Part shown: piece after piece, positions 8,072 through 16,921 of the stretch
Layout of the letters: the number at the start of each line of letters is the position of its first letter
Numbering within the stretch: position 1 is the first letter of the stretch
Assembly: GCF_007994735.1 (NCBI RefSeq)
Contig: NZ_VOIL01000001.1
Span: forward strand, 682,001-746,000
Source of the DNA: Nesterenkonia populi
Lineage (GTDB): Bacteria; Actinomycetota; Actinomycetes; Actinomycetales; Micrococcaceae
DNA: 64,000 nt
Direction of reading: 5' to 3'
Program-made: the position numbers and the translations under genes
Notes under the pieces: generated by a model
Told to the model about the DNA's origin: nothing
Databases searched by the model: none
The model's input: the letters and a program-made list of their open reading frames with translations, nothing else

Positions 8072-9823
8072 ATGCCGGAGACCTCCCCTGCCCCGCCGTC
8101 GTGCTCTGATCTGGAGCTGATCGCCGCCCTGCGTGAGGATCTCGCCGCGGCGAACTTCACCAACGACGGCGTGGCGCAGCTCCTCGGCACTGAGGCGGTG
8201 GGGGCCCTGGACCGTGAGCAGGTGGTCCCCGGCCAGCTGCGCATCCTTGAGCTGCTCGAAGACCCCTCCCCTCAACACGGCAGGAACGATGCGGCGTGCG
8301 CGGCGCTGACCGCGCTGTGGCTGGTCTCCGTGGAGGTCACCGCCGAGCAGATCGATGCCGCTCTGCCCCGGACCCGCACACAGGGGCTGGTCCGGCTCGG
8401 CCTCGCCGAGATCACCGGCCCCGGCCCTGAGGACACTGCCATCACACCCCAGGAGGGGCCCCACGCTGCACCGAGCGAGGCTGCGAGGGAGCGACGCCGC
8501 GTGCGCCCCTCAGCTGACCTGCGCCCTTACCAGGTGCAGGGGGGCGAGGCTGCCCATGACCTCTGGGTGACCAGCGACCTCTCCGCGCACCAAGTCTCCG
8601 GCGCGCTTCCGCACGACCATGTCCTCGGCGTCGGGCAGGCCAGCCTCACCCTGGCGGCCGGCACCCACCGCCGGCCGGTGGGCTCCGCCCTGGACATCGG
8701 GACCGGCTGCGGGATTCAGCTGCTTCACCTGCTGGACCATGCCGAGCACGTGGTGGGAACGGATGTCTCGGAGCGGGCCCTGGTGTTCGCCCGCTTCAAC
8801 CTTCTGCTCAACGCGCCCGCGCTGAGCCTGGACCCGCATCGCCTCGAGGACCGGGTGGAGCTGCTGCACGGCAGCCTGCTGGAGCCGGCGGCGGGCCGCA
8901 CCTTTGACCTGGTGGTCTCCAACCCGCCGTTCGTCATCACCCCGCGCACTGGTGCCGCCGAGGAGGAGCGGTACGTCTACCGGGACGGCGGCCGGGAGGG
9001 TGACACCCTCATGGCGGAGCTGATCACCGGCATCCCCGAGGTGCTGAACTCGGGGGCGGCCGTCCAGATGCTCGGAAACTGGGAGGTTCCCGCGGCGGCT
9101 CAGGCCTCCGCTTCGGCGAGCACGGGCACCCCTTCCGCTGCGGAAGCGCCTGATGGTGACACGTTTCTCCGTCCTCGGCAGTGGGCCGAGCGCTCAGGGC
9201 TGTCTGCCTGGTTCATCCAGCGGGATCTGCAGACTCCGCCGCAGTATGCGGAGACCTGGCTGCGGGACGCCAGCGAGGAGCGTGACCTGGCAGAGTACCG
9301 ACGTCGCTACGCGGCCTATCTGCGTGACTTCGAGCAGCGGGGCGTGCAGGGAGTCGGCTTCGGAATGATCTGGCTGTCCAAGCCCCGGGTCGGGCAGGAA
9401 GCCTGGAGACGCTTCGAGGAGCTGACCGGAGAGGTCCAGCAGCCCTTGGGTCCGGTGATCGGGCAGACCGCGGCACGGGCCGCTGAGGATCCGGAGTCTC
9501 TCCTCGCCCACCGCCTGACCGTGGCCGGAGACGTCACCGAGGAGCGGTATCAGCGCTTCGGCTCTGAGCACCCGGAGGTGATCATCGCCCGTCAGGGTGC
9601 GGGCCTGCGCCGGGCCCGTCCGATCAGCAGCGCGGCAGCGGGGTTCATGGCTGCCTCCGACGGTGAACTGGCGGCCGGGCAGATCATCACCGCGGTCTGC
9701 GCCCTCACCGACGCGGACGACGATTCCCTGAAGGCTGAGGTTCTGGACCTTTACGTTGACGGATACCTCAACCTATATAGTGAGGCGCAGCCGCCAAGCA
9801 GCCGCACCGTTGCACCCAAGTAG
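8072..9823 (+). CDS. DUF7059 / small-domain methyltransferase
   Basis: A 583-residue protein with an N-terminal winged-helix-like region (about 1-130) and a central class I methyltransferase fold. The SAM motif is DIGTGCG at 208-214, and the amino-substrate motif NPPF at 284-287 is typical of enzymes that methylate Gln or adenine nitrogen (HemK, RsmC, N6-adenine types). The C-terminal 250 residues have no motif I recognise. Proteins of this architecture are common in Actinomycetota and annotated DUF7059 domain-containing; the substrate is not known. It directly precedes topA, with a 15-base gap. Confidence 0.8.
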   Translation: MPETSPAPPSCSDLELIAALREDLAAANFTNDGVAQLLGTEAVGALDREQVVPGQLRILELLEDPSPQHGRNDAACAALTALWLVSVEVTAEQIDAALPRTRTQGLVRLGLAEITGPGPEDTAITPQEGPHAAPSEAARERRRVRPSADLRPYQVQGGEAAHDLWVTSDLSAHQVSGALPHDHVLGVGQASLTLAAGTHRRPVGSALDIGTGCGIQLLHLLDHAEHVVGTDVSERALVFARFNLLLNAPALSLDPHRLEDRVELLHGSLLEPAAGRTFDLVVSNPPFVITPRTGAAEEERYVYRDGGREGDTLMAELITGIPEVLNSGAAVQMLGNWEVPAAAQASASASTGTPSAAEAPDGDTFLRPRQWAERSGLSAWFIQRDLQTPPQYAETWLRDASEERDLAEYRRRYAAYLRDFEQRGVQGVGFGMIWLSKPRVGQEAWRRFEELTGEVQQPLGPVIGQTAARAAEDPESLLAHRLTVAGDVTEERYQRFGSEHPEVIIARQGAGLRRARPISSAAAGFMAASDGELAAGQIITAVCALTDADDDSLKAEVLDLYVDGYLNLYSEAQPPSSRTVAPK

Positions 9824-9838
9824 GTTCCAAGGAGATCA

Positions 9839-12589
9839 GTGCCTGAAGGCAAGAAGCTCGTCATCGTCGAGTCCCCGGCAAAATCCCGCTCCATCGCGAA
9901 GTACATGGGCGACGATTTCATCGTGGATGCCTCGGCGGGGCACATCCGTGACCTCCCGCAGCCCTCGGAGCTGCCGGATGACATGAAGAAGGGCCCCTTC
10001 GGCAAGTTTGCCGTGAACCCCGATGAGGGGTTCGAGCCCTACTATGTGATCTCCGACTCCAAGAAGTCCAAGGTTCGGGAGCTCAAGCAGCGGCTGAAAG
10101 AGGCCGACGAGCTCTACCTCGCAACGGATGCTGATAGGGAGGGCGAGGCGATCGCCTGGCACCTCTACGAGGTGCTCAAGCCCAAAGTCCCCACCTACCG
10201 GCTGACCTTCACGGAGATCACCAAGGAGGGGATCCGTCGTGCGATGGAGTCCCCCCGGGAGATCGACACGGACCTGGTGGACGCCCAGGAGACCCGCCGG
10301 ATCCTGGACCGGCTGTTCGGCTATGAGATCTCTCCGGTGCTCTGGCGCAAAGTGGGCCGCGGGCTCTCCGCGGGCCGTGTGCAGTCCGTGGCGACCCGTC
10401 TGGTGGTGGACCGCGAGCGGGAACGGATGGCGTTCGTTCCGGCCTCGTACTGGGATCTCACCGGTGAGTTCGCCACGACGTCCGGTGAGCCCTTCACCGC
10501 GAAGCTGAACGCGGTCAGCGGTGACCGGATCGCCCAGGGCAGCGACTTTGACGAGACCGGTGAGCTGAAGACGTCTCGGCGCGACGTCGTCGTGCTCACC
10601 AAGGATGATGCCGAGTCCCTGGCCGAGGGGCTCACCGACGCTCCGTTCAGCGTGGACTCACTGGAGGAGAAGCCCTACAGCCGTCGCCCGCAGCCGCCGT
10701 TCATCACCTCTACCCTGCAGCAGGACGCGGCCCGCCGGCTGCGGTTCTCCTCCCGGGTGACGATGCAGGTGGCGCAGCGGCTGTACGAGAACGGCTACAT
10801 CACCTACATGCGTACGGATTCGACCACCCTGTCGAACGAGGCGCTGAACGCGGCCCGGAAGCAGGCCACTGAGCTGTACGGCGGGGAGTCCGTCCCGGCG
10901 AAGCCGCGCGTGTACGGCAAACGCAGCCAGACCGCGCAGGAGGCCCACGAGGCGATCCGTCCCGCCGGAGACTCCTTCCGGACCCCCAAGCAGGTCAGGA
11001 GCGAGCTGTCTGCGGACGAGTTCCGGCTCTATGAGCTGATCTGGAAGCGGACCGTGGCCTCCCAGATGGAGGACGCCAAGGGCTTCACCGCCAGCGTCCG
11101 CCTCACCGGCGCCGCGAAGGACGGACGCAGCGCCACCTTCGGAGCGTCCGGAACGGTGATCACCTTCCCGGGCTTCCTCGCCGCCTACGAGGAGGTCGCC
11201 GATGACTCCGAGAAGAAGGACGACGACGCCAAGTCCGCGAAGGACAAGCGTCTGCCCCAGCTGGAGGAGGGTCAGGCCCTCACCGGCACGGATGTGGAGG
11301 CGAAGGGGCACGAGACCACCCCGCCGGCTCGCTACACTGAGGCCAGCATCGTCGCGGAGCTGGAGAAGCGGGAGATCGGCCGTCCTTCCACCTACGCTCC
11401 CACGATCTCCACCATCATGGACCGCGGGTACGTGACCAAGCGCGGCTCCGCCCTGGTGCCCTCCTGGACTGCGTTCAGCGTGATCCGGCTGCTGGAGGAG
11501 CACTTCGGCCGGTACGTCGACTATGACTTCACCGCCCGGCTTGAGGGCGACCTGGACCAGATCGCCCGCGGGGACGTGGAGCGTGAGGCCTGGCTGCAGG
11601 GCTTCTACTTCGGCGCGGAGACCGCTGAGGAGGGTCTGAAGAACGTGGTGGAGAACCTGGGGGAGATCGACGCCCGGGCCATCAACACGATCAGGGTCGC
11701 TGACGGCGTGGAGCTGCGGGTGGGCCGCTACGGCCCCTACCTGGAGCGCCCCAGCCCGGACGGGGAGGCGGACGAGAACGGCGAGCTGAAGATGCTGCGC
11801 GCCAACGTCCCTGAGGACATTGCTCCGGACGAGCTCACTGCGGAGAGGGCCGAGGAGCTGTTCGAGCAGGCCGCCCACTCCGGCCGCGTGCTTGGCACCG
11901 ACCCGGAGACTGGCCGGGAGATCGTCGGGAAGGACGGACGGTTCGGCCCCTACGTCACCGAGGTCATCCCGGAGATGACGGAGGATGAGATCCAGGCGCA
12001 CCTGGACGCTCAGCCCACCGAGTACTACAAGAACGGCAAGCCCAAGCCGAAGAAGAAGCCGAAGCCGCCCAAACCGCGCACAGGCTCCCTGCTGAAGTCG
12101 ATGTCCCTGGAGACCGTGACCCTGGAGGACGCGCTGAAGCTGCTGTCGCTGCCGCGGGTCGTCGGCGCTGACGAGGACGGCCAGGAGATCACCGCGCAGA
12201 ACGGTCGTTTCGGCCCCTACCTGAAGAAGGGCAGCGACTCCCGCTCCTTGGAGTCCGAGGAGCAGCTCTTCACCATCACCGAGGGTGAGGCCCGGAAGAT
12301 CTACGCCCAGCCCAAGCAGCGCGGCCGTCAGGCCGCCAAGCCGCCCCTGGCCGAGTTCGGCGCGGACCCCACCACGGAGAAGAGCGTGGTGGTCAAGGAC
12401 GGCCGTTTCGGCCCCTACGTCACCGACGGGGAGACGAACGTCACGGTGCCGCGCAGCGTCTCCCTGGAACAGCTCACCAAGGAGCAGGCGTTCTCCCTGC
12501 TGGCAGAGAAACGAGCCAAGGCACCAGCCAAAGGTGCCAAGAAGAGCAGCGGCGGGGCACGCAAGAAGACCGCCGCCAAGAAGTCCTAG
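9839..12589 (+). CDS. topA: DNA topoisomerase I (type IA)
   Basis: A 916-residue type IA topoisomerase that relaxes negative supercoils. The TOPRIM domain opens with KLVIVESPAKS and has the metal site DADRE at 97-101. The active tyrosine is Tyr322 in YITYMRTDS, and RPSTYAPTIS is conserved. The C-terminal half carries repeated (D/N)GRFGPY modules, which replace the zinc fingers found in the Escherichia coli enzyme, and a lysine-rich tail as in other actinobacterial TopA proteins. The start is GTG after AAGGAGATCA, a good ribosome site. The tail is expected to aid processive relaxation. Confidence 0.97.
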   Translation: MPEGKKLVIVESPAKSRSIAKYMGDDFIVDASAGHIRDLPQPSELPDDMKKGPFGKFAVNPDEGFEPYYVISDSKKSKVRELKQRLKEADELYLATDADREGEAIAWHLYEVLKPKVPTYRLTFTEITKEGIRRAMESPREIDTDLVDAQETRRILDRLFGYEISPVLWRKVGRGLSAGRVQSVATRLVVDRERERMAFVPASYWDLTGEFATTSGEPFTAKLNAVSGDRIAQGSDFDETGELKTSRRDVVVLTKDDAESLAEGLTDAPFSVDSLEEKPYSRRPQPPFITSTLQQDAARRLRFSSRVTMQVAQRLYENGYITYMRTDSTTLSNEALNAARKQATELYGGESVPAKPRVYGKRSQTAQEAHEAIRPAGDSFRTPKQVRSELSADEFRLYELIWKRTVASQMEDAKGFTASVRLTGAAKDGRSATFGASGTVITFPGFLAAYEEVADDSEKKDDDAKSAKDKRLPQLEEGQALTGTDVEAKGHETTPPARYTEASIVAELEKREIGRPSTYAPTISTIMDRGYVTKRGSALVPSWTAFSVIRLLEEHFGRYVDYDFTARLEGDLDQIARGDVEREAWLQGFYFGAETAEEGLKNVVENLGEIDARAINTIRVADGVELRVGRYGPYLERPSPDGEADENGELKMLRANVPEDIAPDELTAERAEELFEQAAHSGRVLGTDPETGREIVGKDGRFGPYVTEVIPEMTEDEIQAHLDAQPTEYYKNGKPKPKKKPKPPKPRTGSLLKSMSLETVTLEDALKLLSLPRVVGADEDGQEITAQNGRFGPYLKKGSDSRSLESEEQLFTITEGEARKIYAQPKQRGRQAAKPPLAEFGADPTTEKSVVVKDGRFGPYVTDGETNVTVPRSVSLEQLTKEQAFSLLAEKRAKAPAKGAKKSSGGARKKTAAKKS

Positions 12590-12615
12590 GACTACTGAGG
12601 GGATCGCACAGACTC

Positions 12616-13701
12616 ATGCGACTGGGTGTGCTCGACATCGGATCGAACACCGTCCACCTGGCTCTGGTCGATGCGCACATCGGCGCAAAGCCGGAGCCGT
12701 TCGCCTCCCATAAGCGCCCTCTCTCGCTGGTGCAGCACCTTGACGAGGACGGCGCGATCACAGAGGAGGGTCAGCAGCAGCTGCTGGAGTTCATCAACGA
12801 TGCGATGCGCTTCGCCACTCGGCACCGGGCCGAGGACCTGCTGGCCTTCTGCACCTCGGCGATCCGGGAGTCCGCCAATGGTGAGCAGGTGCTGCAGCGG
12901 GTCCAGGCGGAGGCTGACATCGAGCTGACCGAGCTCACCGGCGCCCAGGAGTCGGCGATGACGTTCTTCGCCGTGCGACGCTGGCGCGGCTGGTCCGCCG
13001 GCCACATCCTGAACTTCGACATCGGCGGCGGCTCCCTGGAGATCGCCTACGGGCAGGATGAGCTGCCCTCCACGGCCCTGAGCGTGCCGCTGGGCGCGGC
13101 CCGGCTGACCCGTGAGTGGCTGCCGGAGGAGCTGCAGAGCCCAGGCCGGCTTCGGGACAAGGCGCCGTCGAAGTCCCAGGTCAAGGAGCTGCGCGCCTAC
13201 GCCGCGGAGGAGATCGCCGCCGCCCGGCGGGAGTTCCCCCAGAACCTGGAGATCCCCACCACTCCCAAGACCATGGTGACGGCCACCTCGAAGACGTTCC
13301 GGTCCCTCGCCCGGCTCACCGGGTCGGCGCCCTCTGCGGAGGGGCCGTACGTGCTGCGGGTCCTGAGGCACAAGGACCTCAAGGCGCTGGTGAAGAAGCT
13401 CGGCGACCTCTCCGCCAAGGAGCGGGCCGAGCTGCCCGGCGTCTCGGAGACCCGCGCCCCGCAGGTCCTCGCCGGCGCGATCGCCGCCGAGGCGGCCATG
13501 AAGGCGTTCGGCGTGGAGGAGCTGACGATCTGTCCCTGGGCGCTGCGTGAGGGCCTGATCCTGCGCAGGCTGGACACGCTCTCCCGCACCAACGGGGTCA
13601 CGCTGCCCTCCGCGCCCGGCGTCGGGCACGTGGACCTCGCCCGGGAGCTGCGCCGGCCCAACCATAAGGACGTCAAGCAGATCACTGTGGAGCACGCCTG
13701 A
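12616..13701 (+). CDS. Ppx/GppA family exopolyphosphatase / pppGpp phosphatase
   Basis: A 361-residue protein of the actin-like ASKHA fold. The phosphate-1 loop is DIGSNTVHL at residues 7-15, and the phosphate-2 loop with catalytic region is FDIGGGSLE at about 134-142. The family hydrolyses inorganic polyphosphate or pppGpp. The short, single-domain form (no C-terminal HD domain) is typical of actinobacterial Ppx1/Ppx2, and sequence alone does not decide which substrate is preferred. The stop TGA shares its last base with the next ATG (13701), so the downstream isomerase gene is translationally coupled. Confidence 0.9.
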   Translation: MRLGVLDIGSNTVHLALVDAHIGAKPEPFASHKRPLSLVQHLDEDGAITEEGQQQLLEFINDAMRFATRHRAEDLLAFCTSAIRESANGEQVLQRVQAEADIELTELTGAQESAMTFFAVRRWRGWSAGHILNFDIGGGSLEIAYGQDELPSTALSVPLGAARLTREWLPEELQSPGRLRDKAPSKSQVKELRAYAAEEIAAARREFPQNLEIPTTPKTMVTATSKTFRSLARLTGSAPSAEGPYVLRVLRHKDLKALVKKLGDLSAKERAELPGVSETRAPQVLAGAIAAEAAMKAFGVEELTICPWALREGLILRRLDTLSRTNGVTLPSAPGVGHVDLARELRRPNHKDVKQITVEHA

Positions 13702-14525
13702 TGAGTGAGCGGACCTCCCGGATCCCGGTTGCCCTGTCGACCTCCTCGATCTACCCGCTCGGCCTGGATGCTGGGTTCGCCGTCGCCCAGGACCTCGGCT
13801 ATGACGGGATGGAGGTGATGGTCACCCACCGCGCCGATACCCAGCAGGCGAGGGTGATCAACGACGCCGTGCAGCGGTTCGGGCTGCCGGTGATGGCGAT
13901 CCACGCCCCGACTCTGCTGCTGACCCAGCAGGTGTGGGGCACCGCGGACGAGAAGCTGTGGAAGTCTGCCCGCCTGGCACAGGATGTCGGCGCGTCCGCC
14001 GTCGTCGCGCACCCGCCCTTCCGCTGGCAGGGAGCGTACGCTGTGCGGTTCCCGGAGCTGGTCCACCAGATCGAGCAGGAGACCGGGATCATGTTCGGCG
14101 TGGAGAACATGTACCCGTGGCGGGCAGGCGGGCGTGAGGCCAAGATGTACCTTCCGCACTGGAATCCGGTGGCCTATGGGTACAAGCACGTCACCTGGGA
14201 CTTCTCCCATGCCGCCACCGCCGAGGACGACTCCTATGAGGCGGTGAAATCCCTGGGCTCCCGGCTGCGGCACGTGCATCTTACTGACGGGTGGTCCAAC
14301 GGGTTCAAGGATGACCACCTGGTCCCCGGCCATGGGAATCAGCGGGTGGCCGAGGCCATGGAGCTGCTCGCCGAGCCGGACTTCGGCGGCACCGGATTCG
14401 ACGGAGTGGTCGCCGTGGAGGTCTCCACCCGCAGCGCCCGGAAGGTGGGGGAGCGGGAACGGATGCTCGCCGAGTCCCTCAGCTTCGCCCGCTACCACCT
14501 CGGCCAGGAGGCTGGGGGCCTGTAA
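13701..14525 (+). CDS. Sugar phosphate isomerase/epimerase (AP endonuclease 2-like TIM barrel)
   Basis: A 274-residue TIM-barrel protein. The metal-site segments typical of the family are present: GVENM, WDFSH, RHVHLTDG and VAVEVSTR. The true substrate is unknown; the family spans xylose isomerase-like and endonuclease IV-like proteins. In many Micrococcales genomes this gene sits between ppx/gppA and proC (from memory). Here proC is about 21.8 kb away, with the island inserted directly after this gene. The start ATG overlaps the ppx stop by one base. Confidence 0.85.
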   Translation: MSERTSRIPVALSTSSIYPLGLDAGFAVAQDLGYDGMEVMVTHRADTQQARVINDAVQRFGLPVMAIHAPTLLLTQQVWGTADEKLWKSARLAQDVGASAVVAHPPFRWQGAYAVRFPELVHQIEQETGIMFGVENMYPWRAGGREAKMYLPHWNPVAYGYKHVTWDFSHAATAEDDSYEAVKSLGSRLRHVHLTDGWSNGFKDDHLVPGHGNQRVAEAMELLAEPDFGGTGFDGVVAVEVSTRSARKVGERERMLAESLSFARYHLGQEAGGL

Positions 14526-14563
14526 GTGGGTCTAAGCACATCCTTACCCCCACTTAAGGGATT

Positions 14564-14597
14564 TAACTGGGAGCAAGAGGTTCGATACTCCCAGTTA
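14564..14597. terminator. Hairpin at the left edge of the island
   Basis: Arms TAACTGGGAG (14564-14573) and CTCCCAGTTA (14588-14597) are perfect complements around a 14-base loop containing GGTTCGATA. It lies between two convergent genes, so a bidirectional terminator is the simplest reading, although no strong T-run follows on either strand. A shorter AAGTGGG / CCCACTT pair lies just before it. Confidence 0.4.
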
Positions 14598-14645
14598 TGG
14601 TTGCCCTGGTTCTGTGAGACGTTCGCTGAACCGCGGCGTGGACCT

Positions 14646-16067
14646 CTAGAGCTTTGTAAGCTGCTGGCCTAGTTGACGGCCAAGAGTGAGTGCCGGGGTG
14701 AGGCTCATTCCGCCGATGAACGCGTCACCGCTCAGAGGAGCTCCTCCGAGGAGCTCGCCCACAGCGTAAATATTGGGGGCAGAGTCCTTATCCGAAAAGT
14801 GTACCTTCAGGTTTTCCTCGACGCGGATACCTGCGAAGCTCTTCAGGACGGTCGCGTGGTTCCGTACAGCGAAGAATGGAGGAGACTGGATCGCTTGCGG
14901 AGTATGGACTCGCCCATACTCGTCTGGAGCCCCGTCTAGGGCGACTCGGTTATACGAACTCACGGTATTGGTGAGCGCAGCAGGAGGCATTGATGTTCTT
15001 CGTGCGAGAGCTTCAAGAGTGTCGGCGCGTACGAAGTCGGGATGCACATTCCACGCGCGTTCAATGTCCTGGGTGGCCCATTTTGGGAACAGTGGAGGTG
15101 CAGACTCCTGGATGGTTCTGTCGAAGATGACCCAGAAGTGCATAGGACGCAGATCCCGAAGGGCCTTTTCTCGATAGTGGACGCTGGCTGCATCTTCCCT
15201 GAGAAACCGCCGTCCGTTCTCGTCGACGTAGACTTCCCATGGAGGCCTCTCCTGGGGAACCAGGGCGGGGATACACGATCGGGAAGTGCGGTGCGAGCCA
15301 GGCGGATCTTCAACCCCACCAAACGTGGGGACGAAGATTCTCTCCCCCCAGATAGCAGCCCCTTCTCTGCGAAGAAGAGTAAGTGCGTTGCCATCCGCTT
15401 TGGGCCATGCTGCAGAGAGTACGGGCTCTTGAATTGTAAGTTCACGAAACATTTCTGAGTTCGCGGCGTACCCGCCTGTGGCAAATACCACGTGATTTGC
15501 GCTGATGGTTTGATCACCATTGGAGGTAGTTACTTGAAGGTCCACGCGCCTCCCCCTGCTCACCTTAATCCCAATAACCCTAGAATTGAGGCTAAGGGTC
15601 ACTTGCTGAGATACGATGTGCGGTTTTAAAAGGTTGACAAGGACCTTGAGAATGGAATTCCCCCCATCAACGCCCCAATAGGTGCGGGGCTTTGAGTAGG
15701 TTTCGTGGAAGTGATAGAAGGCTGGGCAGGAATGGTGTATCTCAAGTCCTTCATCTAATAGCCAGTCCACAGTTTGAGGCGCACCGCTGACGGCTCTCTG
15801 CACGAGCGGAAGGTGAAGGGATGCTGGATCCGCGATGCGGAGCACATCTGCAAGGTGCTCTTCTGGACTGTCACTGATTCCGCACTGAGCTTGCAGTCTG
15901 GTGCCGCCGGCGCTCAACTGGCCGGAGGACACGTGCAGAGCCCCGCCAACTTTGTTGTCGGATTCGAGTAGCAGTGTTTGTATGCCCCCTCCCGCTGCTT
16001 CAATGGCCGTAGTAAGCCCAGCCGCGCCGGCCCCGACTATCACGAGGTCATAATTCCCTGGTGACAT
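14646..16067 (-). CDS. FAD-binding dehydrogenase (fumarate reductase / 3-ketosteroid dehydrogenase-like flavoprotein)
   Basis: A 473-residue flavoprotein of the FAD_binding_2 family. The dinucleotide loop GAGAAG is at about residues 12-17, and the C-terminal FAD contact IYAVGELLGG...GDAFIGGMSL is intact. Relatives include soluble fumarate reductases, KstD and other enzymes that introduce or remove a C=C next to a carbonyl. No heme domain or signal peptide is seen. It is the last gene of the minus-strand operon GntR - acyl-CoA ligase - amidohydrolase - this gene, and overlaps the stop region of the preceding gene. A role as an alpha,beta-dehydrogenase acting on an acid or ketone intermediate fits the context but is inferred. 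Confidence 0.8.
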   Translation of the reverse strand: MSPGNYDLVIVGAGAAGLTTAIEAAGGGIQTLLLESDNKVGGALHVSSGQLSAGGTRLQAQCGISDSPEEHLADVLRIADPASLHLPLVQRAVSGAPQTVDWLLDEGLEIHHSCPAFYHFHETYSKPRTYWGVDGGNSILKVLVNLLKPHIVSQQVTLSLNSRVIGIKVSRGRRVDLQVTTSNGDQTISANHVVFATGGYAANSEMFRELTIQEPVLSAAWPKADGNALTLLRREGAAIWGERIFVPTFGGVEDPPGSHRTSRSCIPALVPQERPPWEVYVDENGRRFLREDAASVHYREKALRDLRPMHFWVIFDRTIQESAPPLFPKWATQDIERAWNVHPDFVRADTLEALARRTSMPPAALTNTVSSYNRVALDGAPDEYGRVHTPQAIQSPPFFAVRNHATVLKSFAGIRVEENLKVHFSDKDSAPNIYAVGELLGGAPLSGDAFIGGMSLTPALTLGRQLGQQLTKL

Positions 16068-16921
16068 CAGTTATCCAAGGCATAGACCCGGCGTGCATTT
16101 TCAGAGAGAATCATCTTTAATGAGGCATCTCTCAATTCAAGGCTAGAAAATTCTGAAACAGCACGACGTGGATCTATAACAGGGTAGTCCGTTCCGAAAA
16201 GAACTTTCTTGTTACCGAATGTATTCATATAATGAACAAGTTTAGAATCAAGGTGTTTAGGGGAGTAGGCATCCGTTCCTATGTATACGTTCGGGTGCTT
16301 ATAAGCTATTGCCACCATTTCTTCTGCCCATGGCCACCCTGTGTGGATGCCAATGACCTTAAGATCGGGGAAGTCACAGGCGATCTTGTCAAGTGTGATG
16401 GGGCGACCGACTGATCGTAGGGGTTTCTCCGATGTGTACAGGAGGCAGTGTCCGACCTGCATCTGGATCGGAATATCCAGTTCACAGCACTTGGCGTAGA
16501 TCGGATACCAAAGGGCATCATCCGGTGGGAGACCGAACCAATGCGGATAAATGTGGGCACCGATGAAGCCCAGGGATGAGACCGCGTACTCAAGTTCAGC
16601 CAGCGCTTGCATGGGTTTAGTGGGGTCTAGGCCGATCAGGCCCCGAAAGCGATCGGGGTACGACTCGACGGCACGCGCGACGATTTTAGGATCAGGTCTA
16701 TAACTAGTCGGCTCGTGCTTGGGCCCAGCCTTAGGAGAGAAGAGGAGAGACACATCAACGTCTGCCTCATCCATGATGTCTACGTAGTCGGCCAGTGGAA
16801 CACCTTGAACTGTGCTGTTCGCAGCTTTGAACGTCCCTTCAAAGAAACGTTTCGCCCAGTCTGGCCGCAACTTGACTGTTTCGGGCGTCTGAAGCCCGAC
16901 GCAAATATCGATCGCTCCCAT
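16067..16921 (-). CDS. Amidohydrolase-2 family protein lacking the N-terminal HxH metal motif
   Basis: A 284-residue protein of the amidohydrolase-2 superfamily (family of ACMSD, gamma-resorcylate decarboxylase and some beta-ketoacyl-CoA hydrolases). The barrel features HIYPHW, VIGIHTGWPW and the late FGTDYP aspartate are present. The usual opening D-x-H-x-H is replaced by IDICVGL at residues 4-10, so two metal ligands are missing. It overlaps its neighbours by about one base on each side, showing tight coupling with the acyl-CoA ligase. A decarboxylase, C-C hydrolase or hydratase role is possible; I cannot choose. Confidence 0.75.
   Translation of the reverse strand: MGAIDICVGLQTPETVKLRPDWAKRFFEGTFKAANSTVQGVPLADYVDIMDEADVDVSLLFSPKAGPKHEPTSYRPDPKIVARAVESYPDRFRGLIGLDPTKPMQALAELEYAVSSLGFIGAHIYPHWFGLPPDDALWYPIYAKCCELDIPIQMQVGHCLLYTSEKPLRSVGRPITLDKIACDFPDLKVIGIHTGWPWAEEMVAIAYKHPNVYIGTDAYSPKHLDSKLVHYMNTFGNKKVLFGTDYPVIDPRRAVSEFSSLELRDASLKMILSENARRVYALDN

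Noticed and set aside
12600..13695. A minus-strand gene opposite the Ppx/GppA gene
   Set aside because: The plus-strand frame has both ASKHA phosphate loops; the antisense product has no recognisable domain.
14564..14600. A tRNA gene at the island's left edge
   Set aside because: Only a T-loop-like heptamer is present; the five-base T stem does not pair and no acceptor, D or anticodon arm can be drawn.
14646..16067. Calling the flavoprotein a 3-ketosteroid dehydrogenase
   Set aside because: It shares the fold and FAD motifs, but no steroid genes are nearby and the family includes many other dehydrogenases.
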